Of a DNA stretch of 64,000 nucleotides, positions 9,628 through 18,687 are shown piece by piece. The notes under the pieces were generated by a model. It made no database searches, was not told where the DNA came from, and was given only the letters and a program-made list of their open reading frames with translations. How positions within the stretch are numbered: position 1 is the first letter of the stretch; each line of letters begins with the position of its first letter. Origin of the DNA: Massilia sp. Root418 (GTDB lineage: Bacteria > Pseudomonadota > Gammaproteobacteria > Burkholderiales > Burkholderiaceae_D); contig NZ_LMEC01000001.1 in the NCBI RefSeq assembly GCF_001425265.1, positions 640,036 to 704,035 on the forward strand, written 5' to 3'. The translations under genes were made by a program, and so were the position numbers.

Positions 9628-10977
9628 ATGGCCACGACGACAACATTCAACGGCGATCTTCCCGCCGAACATCCATCGCGTCAAACCAGTCAAGGGGCGC
9701 GCAACATCAATGCCAGGGATGGCCATATCGAACCCGGAGAGATCGCAATCGGGGTGGTGATAGGCCGGGCATCCGAATACTTCGACTTCTTCGTCTACGC
9801 CATTGCCTCGGTGCTGGTCTTCCCGCAGGTCTTCTTCCCCTTCGAAAGCCGCCTCGACGGCACACTCTACTCCTTTGTCATTTTCTCGTTCGCGTTTATC
9901 GCCCGTCCGCTCGGTTCGGTGTTGTTTATGGCGCTGCAGCGGCATTTCGGCCGCGAAGCCAAGCTGACCGCCGCCCTGTTCTTATTAGGCAGCTCCACCG
10001 CCGGCATCGCCTTCCTGCCCGAATACGCGGACTGGGGCATGACCGCGCTGGTCATGCTGGCCGTGCTGCGCATCGGGCAGGGCATCGCCCAGGGCGGCTC
10101 CTGGGACGGCCTGCCCTCGCTGCTGGCGCTGAGCGCGCCGCAGAACAAGCGCGGCTGGTACGCCATGCTGGGCCAGCTGGGCGCCCCGGTCGGCTTCATC
10201 CTGGCGGCCGGCCTGTTCTCCTTCCTGCTGTCCGCGCTGAGCACGCTGGAATTCCTGGACTGGGGTTGGCGCTACCCCTTCTACGTGGCTTTCGCCATCA
10301 ACGTGGTGGCCCTGTTCGCCCGCCTGCGCCTGGTATCCACCACCGAGTACACCAAGCTGCTTGACGAGCACGAGCTGGACCCGACCCCGGTGATGGAACT
10401 GGCCCGCTCGCAAGGCCGCAACGTGCTGATCGGCGCGCTGGCTGCGCTGGCCAGCTACGCGCTGTTCCACCTGGTGACGGTGTTCCCGCTGTCCTGGATC
10501 AACCTTTACTCGACCCGCTCGCTGCCCGACTTCCTGGGGTTGCAGATGGTGGGCGCGCTGCTCGCCGCCGGCGGCATCGTCGCCTCCGGCCTGCTGGCGG
10601 ACCGCTTCGGCCGCCGCACCACGCTGGGCACCCTGGCGGCGCTGATCGCCGTGTTCAGCGGCTTCGTGCCGATGCTGATGGACGGCGGCGAAACCGGCCA
10701 GAACATCTTCCTGATGGTGGGCTTCCTGCTGCTGGGCCTGTCCTACGGCCAGGCCGCCGGCGCCGTGACGGCCAATTTCCAGACCAAGTACCGCTACACC
10801 GGCGCCGCGCTGACGTCCGACCTGGCCTGGCTGGTGGGCGCCGGCTTCGCCCCGCTGGTGGCGCTGGGCCTGTCGGCCAACTTCGGCCTGGCCTACGTCA
10901 GCCTGTACCTGCTGTCCGGCGCGGTCGGCTCCCTTGCCGCCCTGAGCCTGAACCGCGCGCTGGAAATCCGCGACTAA
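9628..10977 (+). CDS. MFS permease, metabolite:H+ symporter (MHS) type
   Basis: A 449-aa transporter with about 12 membrane helices. It has MHS/ShiA/ProP-like sequence: IGVVIGRASEYFDFFVYAIASVLVFP, ARPLGSVLFMALQRHFGRE and VLRIGQGIAQGGSWDGLPSLLA; SGLLADRFGRRTTLGTLAA starts the second half. The start ATG at 9628 is preceded by AAGGA; an upstream ATG at 9559 adds a polar leader without a good ribosome site. It is divergent from cyoABCD. The substrate is unknown; relatives carry organic acids or osmolytes. A GC-rich hairpin follows the gene. Confidence 0.85.
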   Translation: MATTTTFNGDLPAEHPSRQTSQGARNINARDGHIEPGEIAIGVVIGRASEYFDFFVYAIASVLVFPQVFFPFESRLDGTLYSFVIFSFAFIARPLGSVLFMALQRHFGREAKLTAALFLLGSSTAGIAFLPEYADWGMTALVMLAVLRIGQGIAQGGSWDGLPSLLALSAPQNKRGWYAMLGQLGAPVGFILAAGLFSFLLSALSTLEFLDWGWRYPFYVAFAINVVALFARLRLVSTTEYTKLLDEHELDPTPVMELARSQGRNVLIGALAALASYALFHLVTVFPLSWINLYSTRSLPDFLGLQMVGALLAAGGIVASGLLADRFGRRTTLGTLAALIAVFSGFVPMLMDGGETGQNIFLMVGFLLLGLSYGQAAGAVTANFQTKYRYTGAALTSDLAWLVGAGFAPLVALGLSANFGLAYVSLYLLSGAVGSLAALSLNRALEIRD

Positions 10978-11010
10978 GCGCGCTAGGCCAGCACATCGGC
11001 TGGCACATCG

Positions 11011-11045
11011 GCGGGCCCCCGGCGCAAGCTGCGGGCCCGCTTTGC
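11011..11045 (+). terminator. Likely intrinsic terminator after the MHS permease
   Basis: Arms GCGGGCCC (11011-11018) and GGGCCCGC (11033-11040) form an eight-base-pair GC stem followed by only three T. The short T tract makes termination strength uncertain. Confidence 0.45.
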
Positions 11046-11058
11046 ATTAGGAACAGCC

Positions 11059-11658
11059 ATGTCACAAACTGCCATGTCATCCGACGACTTGCGGCGCATT
11101 GCCGACTACGTCATGCCGGCCATGGCCGTGCGGCCGTCCGATCTCGGCTTTCTCTTCGGCACCCGCCACGGCGTGCCCGAGTTTTGCCAGGCGGCGCACG
11201 GGTTGTGGGCGCGCGGCATGTTCGGCCGCCTGCTGATCTCCGGCGGGCGGACCGGCTCGTCGCCGCTGGCCGAGGCGGACCTGATCGCCGAGCAACTGGT
11301 GCGGCTGGGGATGCCTGCATCCGCCCTCATCCTGGAGACTGCCGCGATGAATACCGGGGAGAACGTCCGCTTCGGCCGCGCGCGGGTGGCCGAGACGACG
11401 GACCTGGCAGCGGTCCGCAGCGTGCTGGTGATCGGGAAAATCTGCTCGGCACGGCGCTATCTGATGACCATGCGGCGCCACTGGCCTGGACCGACCCTGT
11501 CGATTTCCCCCGTCAATTACTTCGGCGTGCCTGCCGAACGCTGGCACGAGCACGACGAATTCCGCGCCCGGGTGCTCGGCGAGTTCGACAAGATTCCGCG
11601 CTACCTGGCGGCAGGCTTTCTTGAAGAGATAGACGGCAGCGCGCCGCCCGGGATTTAG
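11059..11658 (+). CDS. YdcF/ElyC-family (DUF218) protein
   Basis: A 199-aa protein resembling YdcF/DUF218. It has an N-terminal Rossmann-like segment (GFLFGTRHG), the LLISGGRTGSS turn and ESSxNTxEN-like sequence (LETAAMNTGENVRFGRA). The C-terminal part (VLVIGKICSARRYLMTMRRHWPG) matches the family's FxxxRA region. Members bind nucleotides or act in envelope metabolism; the exact reaction is unknown. It has no signal peptide or membrane segment, so it is the cytosolic YdcF type. TTAGGAACAGCC precedes the ATG. Its stop overlaps the stop of the convergent small gene. Confidence 0.8.
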   Translation: MSQTAMSSDDLRRIADYVMPAMAVRPSDLGFLFGTRHGVPEFCQAAHGLWARGMFGRLLISGGRTGSSPLAEADLIAEQLVRLGMPASALILETAAMNTGENVRFGRARVAETTDLAAVRSVLVIGKICSARRYLMTMRRHWPGPTLSISPVNYFGVPAERWHEHDEFRARVLGEFDKIPRYLAAGFLEEIDGSAPPGI

Positions 11659-11837
11659 TGCAGGTGGGCGTTGCGGCGCACGGCGTTCCCGCTGAGCACG
11701 CGCAGAATGGTCTGCGGGTCGACGGAATGCGCCAACAGATAGGCCCAGGCATTCGCGGCGCCCTGGGCGGCATCGATCCGCCGGGCTTCCTCGATCACCT
11801 TTGCCAGGTCGTGGTTGTTTCTTTTGCAGCTGCTCAT
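11655..11837 (-). CDS. Small hypothetical protein (60 aa)
   Basis: MSSCKRNNHD... followed by a helical core (LAKVIEEARRIDAAQGAANAWAYLLAHSVDPQTILRVLSG). No family is recognised. GAGGGAG lies about ten bases upstream of the ATG, and the amphipathic composition argues for a real gene. It is convergent with the YdcF gene, sharing four bases at the stops. Upstream, 11860-11879 holds a small hairpin (GCCTAC/GTAGGC) that would lie in its 5' leader. Confidence 0.5.
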   Translation of the reverse strand: MSSCKRNNHDLAKVIEEARRIDAAQGAANAWAYLLAHSVDPQTILRVLSGNAVRRNAHLH

Positions 11838-11990
11838 TTTGGACTAACTCCCTCGGGCTGCCTACGGAGCTGGGTAGGCATGTGCGTGTTCGGCACGGAG
11901 GACGCGCTGCGGTTTGGGCGCTTTCTGCACTGCTTTGAACAATGCTGGAAATAGTAGCACGCGCCCATCGAAGGTGTTAGTACCATTTGG

Positions 11991-12848
11991 CTATTTAGTA
12001 TTGCTCAGTGCGGCTGGCAGCCGCGCCAGCAGCAAATCCGCCACACCCACGGCCGACGCCGGGTTCTGGCCGGTGATCAATTCACGGTCGGCCACCACGT
12101 GCGGGGCCCAATTCGGGCCGCTGCTGTACCTGCCGCCGGCCCCCTCCAGCGCGGTCTGCGGCGTGAGTTTCATCACGCCACCCTTCAGATAGCCCTTGCC
12201 GGCTTCCTCTTCCGCGTTGCTGATCACGGTCATGCGGTAGCCCGCGTAAATCCAGCCCGTGCCAGCCGCCCTGGCGCCCGATTCCAGCCTGGCCACGAAG
12301 GTCTCCGGCTGCGCCAGCGCCGCCACCAGCGCGGCCGGACCGTGGCAGACCAGCGCAGTCGGCTTGCCAGCATCGTGGAAGTAGGCCAGCACGCGGCCCA
12401 CGGCCGGGCTGCGGATCAGGTCCTGCATGGGCGCATGCCCGCCGGGAATGTAGACCGCATCGTACTGCGCATAGCCGCCCTGCTCCACGCGCGCCAGGCT
12501 CACTACCGGCGAGGCGGCCGGCGAGGTGAGTTTCAGTTTTTCCAGCAGCGCCAGGTGTTCCTGCATGGCTGCGTCGCCGCCGAACAGCGCGGCATCCAGT
12601 GAATTGCGGTCCACGGTGGGCGCCTTGCCCAACGGCGTGGCGAAAGTGATGCTGTGGCCGGCGTCCAGCAACTTCTTCACGGGCTGCATCAGCTCGTTGG
12701 CGTAGAAGCCGGTGTCATAGACGCGCTGGTCGCGCAACTCCAGTTGGGCCGCATCGGACAACACCACCAGCACGTTGGCGGCATGCGCGCCGGCGGCGGA
12801 AAGGGCGAACACAGCGGCGGCGGCAGCGGTGCGGACGAACGGTTTCAT
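11991..12848 (-). CDS. Exported DJ-1/PfpI-family protein
   Basis: A 285-aa protein. The signal peptide MKPFVRTAAAAAVFALSAAGAHA is followed by a DJ-1/PfpI domain: VLVVLSDA, DAVYIPGGHAPMQDL and the nucleophile elbow ALVCHGPAALV with Cys168. The start at 12848 has AAGGAG six bases upstream; a much longer open frame reaches into the antisense of the LysR gene and is not coding. DJ-1 proteins are proteases, chaperones or glyoxalases; export is unusual. A divergent LysR regulator starts 102 bases away and probably controls it. Confidence 0.85.
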   Translation of the reverse strand: MKPFVRTAAAAAVFALSAAGAHAANVLVVLSDAAQLELRDQRVYDTGFYANELMQPVKKLLDAGHSITFATPLGKAPTVDRNSLDAALFGGDAAMQEHLALLEKLKLTSPAASPVVSLARVEQGGYAQYDAVYIPGGHAPMQDLIRSPAVGRVLAYFHDAGKPTALVCHGPAALVAALAQPETFVARLESGARAAGTGWIYAGYRMTVISNAEEEAGKGYLKGGVMKLTPQTALEGAGGRYSSGPNWAPHVVADRELITGQNPASAVGVADLLLARLPAALSNTK

Positions 12849-12950
12849 GCGGTACTCCTTGTATGCGTGGTTGATAGCCGCTACTCTATTCCGATCGATG
12901 CAGACATTAAACAACCAGAACTGCATTTCATTTGTTCGCGAAAGAGCACA

Positions 12951-13877
12951 ATGCCACGCCAATTCGACTATCTGGGCGACGTGGAAGTCTTCCTCGCCAT
13001 TGCCGACAAGGGCACCATCAGCGCCGCAGCCGTCGCGCTGGGCACCACTGCGTCCGTGCTGAGCCGGGCCGTGGCGCGCCTGGAAGCGCGTCTCGGCGTG
13101 CAGCTGATGCGCCGCACCACCCGCCGCCTGAGCCTCACTGACGCGGGCAGGTCCTACCTGGACCAGTCGCGCCACGCCTTCGCCATGATGGCCGACGCCG
13201 AGCGCTCCATGCGCGACCAGGGCGGCGAACTGTCCGGGACCGTGCGCCTGAGCGCGCCCACCACCTACGGCCACTACCGCCTGCCGCGCCTGCTGCAGGC
13301 ATTCATGGAGCAGCATCCCGGGGTGATGGTGGAGTTGAGCATCGCCAACCGCAACGTGGACCTGGTGCAGGAGGGCTACGACATGGCGATCCGCCAGGGC
13401 GCCCTGCCCGACAGCGGCCTGATAGCCCGCCCGCTGGAAGACGCGCAGCTGTGCCTGGTGGCGGCACCGGCCTACCTGGCCCGCGCCGGCGCGCCGGCCA
13501 CGATTGCCGACCTGGCCGGGCACGCCTGCCTGCCGTTCACCATGCCCAGCACTGGCAAGACCGCCCCATGGCAGCTGCGCGACGGCGGCCAGGACGTGGA
13601 CTGGGTACCCGCCGCGCGCATGCGCATCATGGACGACGTGCTGGGTGTGGTCACGCTGGCGCAGCAGGGGTTCGGCATCTGCCAGACTTACCGTTTCATC
13701 GCCGAGGAACGCCTGCGCAGCGGCCAGCTGGCCCCGGTGCTGCCGCAGCACTGGGGCCGCAGCCGGCCGTTCTCGCTGATCTATTCGCCGCACCGCAGCC
13801 TGTCCGCCGCCTGCCGCGCGCTGATCGACGCCATCACGGGGCAAGCAGTTCCATCTCGAGAAGCCGTTGTAACTTAG
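12951..13877 (+). CDS. LysR-family transcriptional regulator
   Basis: A 308-aa LysR regulator. The N-terminal winged HTH (residues about 5-65, DVEVFLAIADKGTISAAAVALGTTASVLSRAVARLEARLG) is followed by a substrate-binding domain (VRLSAPTTYGHYRLPRLLQAFMEQHPGVMVELS). The closest style is the CrgA/DsdC-like group of single-HTH LysR proteins. It is divergent from the exported DJ-1 gene, the classical LysR arrangement. The effector is unknown. Confidence 0.9.
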   Translation: MPRQFDYLGDVEVFLAIADKGTISAAAVALGTTASVLSRAVARLEARLGVQLMRRTTRRLSLTDAGRSYLDQSRHAFAMMADAERSMRDQGGELSGTVRLSAPTTYGHYRLPRLLQAFMEQHPGVMVELSIANRNVDLVQEGYDMAIRQGALPDSGLIARPLEDAQLCLVAAPAYLARAGAPATIADLAGHACLPFTMPSTGKTAPWQLRDGGQDVDWVPAARMRIMDDVLGVVTLAQQGFGICQTYRFIAEERLRSGQLAPVLPQHWGRSRPFSLIYSPHRSLSAACRALIDAITGQAVPSREAVVT

Positions 13878-14021
13878 CAGAAAAGCCATGTTGCCAGCGG
13901 TCTACAGCGGCACATTTCTGTCCACCGCACGGCACGGCTATGCTTTAGAATCACTGGCTTCCGCGTGTTGCATGAATATCCACATCTGCACGCCCTATAA
14001 AACGATCAGGGACCATGAGAC

Positions 14022-15386
14022 ATGATTGACGACGGGAAGAATGAACTGAAGCGCGGCCTGAAGAGCCGGCACATCCAGCTGATCGCGCTGGGCGGCGCCA
14101 TCGGCACCGGGCTGTTCCTGGGCATTGCGCAAACCATCCAGATGGCAGGCCCCTCGGTGCTGCTGGGCTACGCAGTGGCGGGCTTTATCGCCTTCCTGAT
14201 CATGCGCCAGCTGGGCGAGATGGTAGTGGACGAGCCGGTGGCCGGCTCCTTCGCCTACTTCGCCGACAAATACTGCGGCAACATGGCCGGCTTCGTCGCT
14301 GGCTGGAACTACTGGGTGCTGTATGTGCTGGTCAGCATGGCCGAGCTGACGGCGGTCGGCATCTACGTGCAGTACTGGTGGCCCGCCATTCCGACCTGGG
14401 TGTCGGCACTGGCCTTCTTCGTCATCATCAACAGCATCAGCCTGGCCAACGTGAAAGCATTCGGCGAGATGGAGTTCTGGTTCGCCATCATCAAGGTGGT
14501 GGCCATCGTCGCCATGATCGGCTTCGGCGTCTACCTGCTAGTGTCCGGCACGGCAGGCCCGGAGGCCACGGTGGCCAACCTGTGGCAGCACGGCGGCTTC
14601 TTCCCGAACGGGATTTCCGGCCTGGTGATGGCCATGGCGGTGATCATGTTCTCCTTCGGCGGGCTGGAACTGGTGGGCATCACTGCCGCCGAGGCCGCCA
14701 ATCCGTCCGACACCATTCCGAAGGCCACCAACCAGGCCATCTACCGCATCCTCATCTTCTACATCGGCGCACTGGGCGTGCTGCTGTCGCTGTACCCATG
14801 GACCAAGGTGGTGACCGGCGGCAGCCCCTTCGTGCTGATCTTCCACGCGCTGAACAGCGACGTGGTGGCCAACGTGCTCAATATCGTGGTGCTCACGGCG
14901 GCGCTGTCGGTGTATAACAGCTGCGTCTACTGCAACAGCCGCATGCTGTTCGGCCTGGCCAAACAAGGCAACGCGCCGCGCTCGCTGCTCACCGTCAACA
15001 AGCGCGGCGTGCCGCTGGCGGCGCTGGGCGTGTCGGCCCTGGCCACCGGCATTTGCGTGGTGGTGAACTACTTCCTGCCGGGTAAAGCCTTCGGTATGCT
15101 GATGGGCCTGGTAGTCTCGGCACTGATCATCAACTGGGGCATGATCAGCTGGATTCACCTGCGCTTCCGCGCGCAGAAACAGCTGGAAGGCAAAGTCACC
15201 GGCTTCCGCAGCCTGGGCTACCCGCTCACCAACTACCTGTGCCTTGCCTTCCTGGCCGCCATCCTGGTGGTGATGTACCTGACGCCGGACCTGCGCCTGT
15301 CGGTCTACCTGATTCCGGCCTGGCTGCTGGTGCTGGGCGTGGGTTACTGGAGCAAGCAGCGCGGCACGCAGGCAGTGAACGCCTGA
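14022..15386 (+). CDS. aroP: Aromatic amino acid permease AroP
   Basis: A 454-aa APC-superfamily permease with 12 helices. It is recognisably AroP-like along its whole length: LKRGLKSRHIQLIALGGAIGTGLFLG, IAFLIMRQLGEMVVDEPVAGSF, GWNYWVLYVLVSMAELTAVGIY, FSFGGLELVGITAAEAANPSDTIPKATNQ and YNSCVYCNSRMLFGLAKQGNAP. It imports Phe, Tyr and Trp with protons. It stands alone, with spacers of 144 bases upstream and 220 bases downstream; no regulatory site was recognised there. Confidence 0.92.
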   Translation: MIDDGKNELKRGLKSRHIQLIALGGAIGTGLFLGIAQTIQMAGPSVLLGYAVAGFIAFLIMRQLGEMVVDEPVAGSFAYFADKYCGNMAGFVAGWNYWVLYVLVSMAELTAVGIYVQYWWPAIPTWVSALAFFVIINSISLANVKAFGEMEFWFAIIKVVAIVAMIGFGVYLLVSGTAGPEATVANLWQHGGFFPNGISGLVMAMAVIMFSFGGLELVGITAAEAANPSDTIPKATNQAIYRILIFYIGALGVLLSLYPWTKVVTGGSPFVLIFHALNSDVVANVLNIVVLTAALSVYNSCVYCNSRMLFGLAKQGNAPRSLLTVNKRGVPLAALGVSALATGICVVVNYFLPGKAFGMLMGLVVSALIINWGMISWIHLRFRAQKQLEGKVTGFRSLGYPLTNYLCLAFLAAILVVMYLTPDLRLSVYLIPAWLLVLGVGYWSKQRGTQAVNA

Positions 15387-15606
15387 TCGCTGCCGCAAGG
15401 CGCGCGGCGGGCAACGGGGCTGGCGGCATAAGCATATGATTAAGCTGTCGCTAGCCTTAGAAGACAGGATGACCCGCCATCCGTTACAATGCCGCCTACG
15501 CTACTAATTTTATACGGCGCCGTCCCCCTGCTCAGCCGATTGCCAAGCAAACGCCCATCTGCTCGGGGCCTGGTGCTTTCACTTTTTAGTCAATCGGGAT
15601 CAGACA

Positions 15607-16380
15607 ATGAGCAACATGAACGAGGAGAAGGTTTTAAGCGTGCACCACTGGACGGACACCCTGTTCTCCTTTACCACCACGCGTGACCCGGCTCTGCGCT
15701 TCTCCAACGGCCACTTCACCATGATCGGCCTGCGCGTCGACGGCAAGCCGCTGCTGCGCGCCTACAGCATCGCCAGCGCCAATTATGAAGATCACCTGGA
15801 ATTCTTCAGCATCAAGGTCCCCGGCGGCCCGCTGACTTCGCGCCTGCAGCACCTGCAAGTAGGCGACACCGTGATCGTCGGCCGCAAGCCGACCGGCACC
15901 CTGGTGTCGGACTATCTGCTGCCTGGCAAGCGCCTGTACATGCTGTCGACCGGCACCGGCCTGGCGCCGTTCCTGAGCATCGTGCGCGATCCCGAGATCT
16001 ACGAAAAGTTCGACCAGCTGATCCTGGTGCACGGCGTGCGCCAAGTGGACGAACTGGCCTACCACGATATGCTGGTGGAGCACCTGCCCAACCACGAGTT
16101 CCTGGGCGAGCTGGTGACCAGCAAGCTGCGCTACTACCCGACCGTTACCCGTGAAGAGTACAAGAACATGGGCCGCGTCACCGCGCTGATCGAGAGCGGC
16201 AAGCTGTTCGAAGACCTAGGCGTGCCGCAGCTGAATCCGGAAGAAGACCGCGTGATGATCTGCGGTAGTTCGGACATGCTGCGCGACCTGAAGGAAATGC
16301 TGGAAGCGCGCGGCTTCAAGGAAGGCAACACCTCCACGCCGGGCGACTTCGTCATCGAACGCGCCTTCGCAGAGAAGTAA
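15607..16380 (+). CDS. fpr: Ferredoxin/flavodoxin--NADP+ reductase
   Basis: A 257-aa FAD enzyme of the bacterial subclass I Fpr type. It has the FAD motif RAYSIAS, the NADP-binding GTGLAPFLSI, an ICGSSDMLRD segment and the C-terminal GDFVIERAFAEK typical of proteobacterial Fpr. It moves electrons between NADPH and ferredoxin or flavodoxin in the cytosol and often takes part in oxidative-stress defence. A strong hairpin terminator follows the stop. Confidence 0.95.
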   Translation: MSNMNEEKVLSVHHWTDTLFSFTTTRDPALRFSNGHFTMIGLRVDGKPLLRAYSIASANYEDHLEFFSIKVPGGPLTSRLQHLQVGDTVIVGRKPTGTLVSDYLLPGKRLYMLSTGTGLAPFLSIVRDPEIYEKFDQLILVHGVRQVDELAYHDMLVEHLPNHEFLGELVTSKLRYYPTVTREEYKNMGRVTALIESGKLFEDLGVPQLNPEEDRVMICGSSDMLRDLKEMLEARGFKEGNTSTPGDFVIERAFAEK

Positions 16381-16423
16381 TCCGTAGCAGCCTGCATTGC
16401 AGGCCTGCCTGCACGCTGCCGCC

Positions 16424-16457
16424 AGCCCCTGCCGCCCTCGCGCCGCAGGGGCTTTTG
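16424..16457 (+). terminator. Intrinsic terminator after fpr
   Basis: Arms AGCCCCTGC (16424-16432) and GCAGGGGCT (16445-16453) form a nine-base-pair stem followed by TTTTG. It lies between the convergent fpr and hybrid kinase genes. Confidence 0.75.
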
Positions 16458-18674
16458 TCATGCAGCGCCGGCGATGGCGCGCTGCAGTTCGGCGATGCCG
16501 GCCGGCTTGGTCAGGTGCAGGTCGAAGCCGGCGGACTCGGCGCGCCGCTTGTCGTCCGCCTGGCCGTAGCCGGTGAGCGCGATCAGCCGCAACGGATGCC
16601 GGCTGCGTGACCGCAGCGCAGCGGCCAGCTGGTAACCGCTCATGTCCGGCAGGCCGATGTCGATGATGGCCACTTCCGGCTGGTCCGCCGCGAAGCTGTC
16701 CAGCGCCGCGCAGGCGCTGTGCACCGCCGCCACCGCGTGCCCGCTCAATTCCAGCAGATCCTGCAAGCCCCTGGCGGCGTCCTGGTTGTCGTCCACCACC
16801 AGGATCTTGCGGCGCGCGGGCGCGTCCAGCTCATCGTCGGCTGCCGTCTCCTCCGCAGGCGCGGCCATGGCCGGCAGCAGCACTTCAAAGGTGCTGCCCC
16901 GCTCCCGCCCTGCGCTGCTGGCGCCGATGCGCCCGCCGTGGCGCTCCACGATGTTGCGCGCAATGGCCAGGCCCAGGCCCAGCCCGCCTGCAGCCCGCGC
17001 CAGCGGCTGCGGCGCCTGGTAGAAGGGCTCGAAAATATGTTCCAGCATGTCCGGCAGCATGCCCATGCCGTGGTCGCGCACCTGCAGGCGCGCGCGTCCG
17101 CCCTGCTCTTCCAGCGTCACCAGGATGGCGCCGTCGCCGCCGAAGCGCACCGCGTTCGACAGCAGATTGGTCACCACCTGCACCAGCCGGCTCTCGTCCC
17201 CCATCACCCACACGCTGTCCGGCATGCGCACGGCAATGGCGGGGCCGCGCTGCTTGGCGGCGTTGGCGGCGTCCACCGCCTGCGCCACCACCTGGCACAG
17301 GTTGACCGGCGCCAGCACCAGCTCCAGCTTGCCGCGCGTGATGCGCGACACGTCCAGCAGGTCGTCCACCAGCCGTTTCAGGTGTACCACCTGGCGCCGC
17401 ATTACGTCGCGCTCGCGCTGGTACACGCCCTGCTCGCGCGCAGACATCAGGTCCAGCGCACTGACAATGGGGCTGAGCGGATTGCGCAACTCATGGCCCA
17501 GCACGGCCAGGAAATCATCCTTGGCGCGGCTGGCGCTTTCCGCGCGCGCCAGCGCCTCTTCCTGCGACTTCAGGGCTTGTTCGAGCGACTCCAGCAGCCG
17601 GCCGCGCTCCTGTTCGTGCACGGTGCGCTGGTGGGCTGCCGCTTCCAGCGCCAGCCCCATCAGGTTCACTTCATAGATACCGGACGGCGCCAGCTGCACC
17701 GGCTCGCCGCGCCCCAGGCGCACGGCCTGCTCCTGCATCGCCACCATCGCGCTCACCACGCGCCGCGCGATCAGCGCCGCCAGGCCGGTACATAGCAGCA
17801 GCGACGCGATGATGGCGCCGGCGTATACCGCCACGCTTTGCGCCAGCATCCCGTTCAGCGCCCGGGTCGGCGCGCCTACCGCCACCGTCCAGCCATAGCG
17901 CGACACGCGCGTATAGGCCGAGACCACTTCCACGTTTTCCAGGGTGCGCGTGACGCCCACGCCCTCTATCTGGCCGCTCAGCATGAGCTGCTGCAAGCTG
18001 GGACTGGCGTTGGTGCCGATGGTGCGCTCATGGTCCAGCGATCTGGCCACCCGCAGGCCGCTGCTGTCGTGTACCGAAATCACCCAGCCTTCCGGGTTGC
18101 GCTGGCGCTGCACCAGCCTGAGGATGCGGCTGGGCTGGATGGCTGCGGTCAGCACATAGAGATTGTTCTCGTCGTCGGTGACCGGTACCCGCACCGGGAA
18201 GGCGGGCGCCGGCGCCTGGCCCTGCGCAATGCGGCCGATCACCGGCTGGCGCAGCGCCATGGCGCGCTGCAGGCTGTCCGGATCGATCACCAGGCCGTCC
18301 TGCGAGCCGAAAGGCAGCAAGGTCTTGAACACGACGGCGCCGTTGGCGTCGGTGAGCACCACGCTGGTCCAGTCGGGCTGGGTGCGTACCTGCTCCTTGG
18401 CGAATTCATAGAAAGTGCGCATGTCGCCGCTGCCCAGCGCGGGCGTGCGCGCCATGGTGCGCAGCGTGCCGACCCAGCCGTCCAGTTCCGCGTCCACCGC
18501 GCTGGAGAGCGCGCGCGACAAGTCCAGCATCGAGCGTTCCAGCTCGCGCCGCTGGTGGTCGGCCGTCATCTTGACGCCCCAGGCGCCAATCAGGATCAAA
18601 GGCAGGAAGCCGATCGCGGTCAGCAGCACCAGCAAGTGGCGCAGCCGGACCGGGACGCGGGGCTGGACTAACAT
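16458..18674 (-). CDS. Membrane hybrid sensor histidine kinase
   Basis: A 738-aa protein. A first membrane helix (HLLVLLTAIGFLPLILIGAWG) is followed by a periplasmic sensor of about 220 residues with Cache-like sequence (WTSVVLTDANGAVVFKT). A second helix (AVYAGAIIASLLLCTGLAALI) leads to a HAMP-like/coiled-coil linker. Then come HisKA (VLGHELRNPLSPIV, His394), HATPase_c (NLLSNAVRF; GLGLGLAIARNIVERHGG) and a C-terminal receiver (VVDDNQD; IIDIGLPDMSGYQ; LTGYGQ). The start at 18674 avoids a leader overlapping the upstream gene. It follows the Crp/Fnr gene by 13 bases, so they form a two-gene unit. The ligand is unknown. Confidence 0.9.
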   Translation of the reverse strand: MLVQPRVPVRLRHLLVLLTAIGFLPLILIGAWGVKMTADHQRRELERSMLDLSRALSSAVDAELDGWVGTLRTMARTPALGSGDMRTFYEFAKEQVRTQPDWTSVVLTDANGAVVFKTLLPFGSQDGLVIDPDSLQRAMALRQPVIGRIAQGQAPAPAFPVRVPVTDDENNLYVLTAAIQPSRILRLVQRQRNPEGWVISVHDSSGLRVARSLDHERTIGTNASPSLQQLMLSGQIEGVGVTRTLENVEVVSAYTRVSRYGWTVAVGAPTRALNGMLAQSVAVYAGAIIASLLLCTGLAALIARRVVSAMVAMQEQAVRLGRGEPVQLAPSGIYEVNLMGLALEAAAHQRTVHEQERGRLLESLEQALKSQEEALARAESASRAKDDFLAVLGHELRNPLSPIVSALDLMSAREQGVYQRERDVMRRQVVHLKRLVDDLLDVSRITRGKLELVLAPVNLCQVVAQAVDAANAAKQRGPAIAVRMPDSVWVMGDESRLVQVVTNLLSNAVRFGGDGAILVTLEEQGGRARLQVRDHGMGMLPDMLEHIFEPFYQAPQPLARAAGGLGLGLAIARNIVERHGGRIGASSAGRERGSTFEVLLPAMAAPAEETAADDELDAPARRKILVVDDNQDAARGLQDLLELSGHAVAAVHSACAALDSFAADQPEVAIIDIGLPDMSGYQLAAALRSRSRHPLRLIALTGYGQADDKRRAESAGFDLHLTKPAGIAELQRAIAGAA

Positions 18675-18687
18675 TTCACGAGTGGGA

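Noticed and set aside
12849..13889. N-terminal 347-codon extension of the DJ-1 gene
   Set aside because: It is antisense to the LysR gene and would bury a good signal peptide with AAGGAG in front of it.
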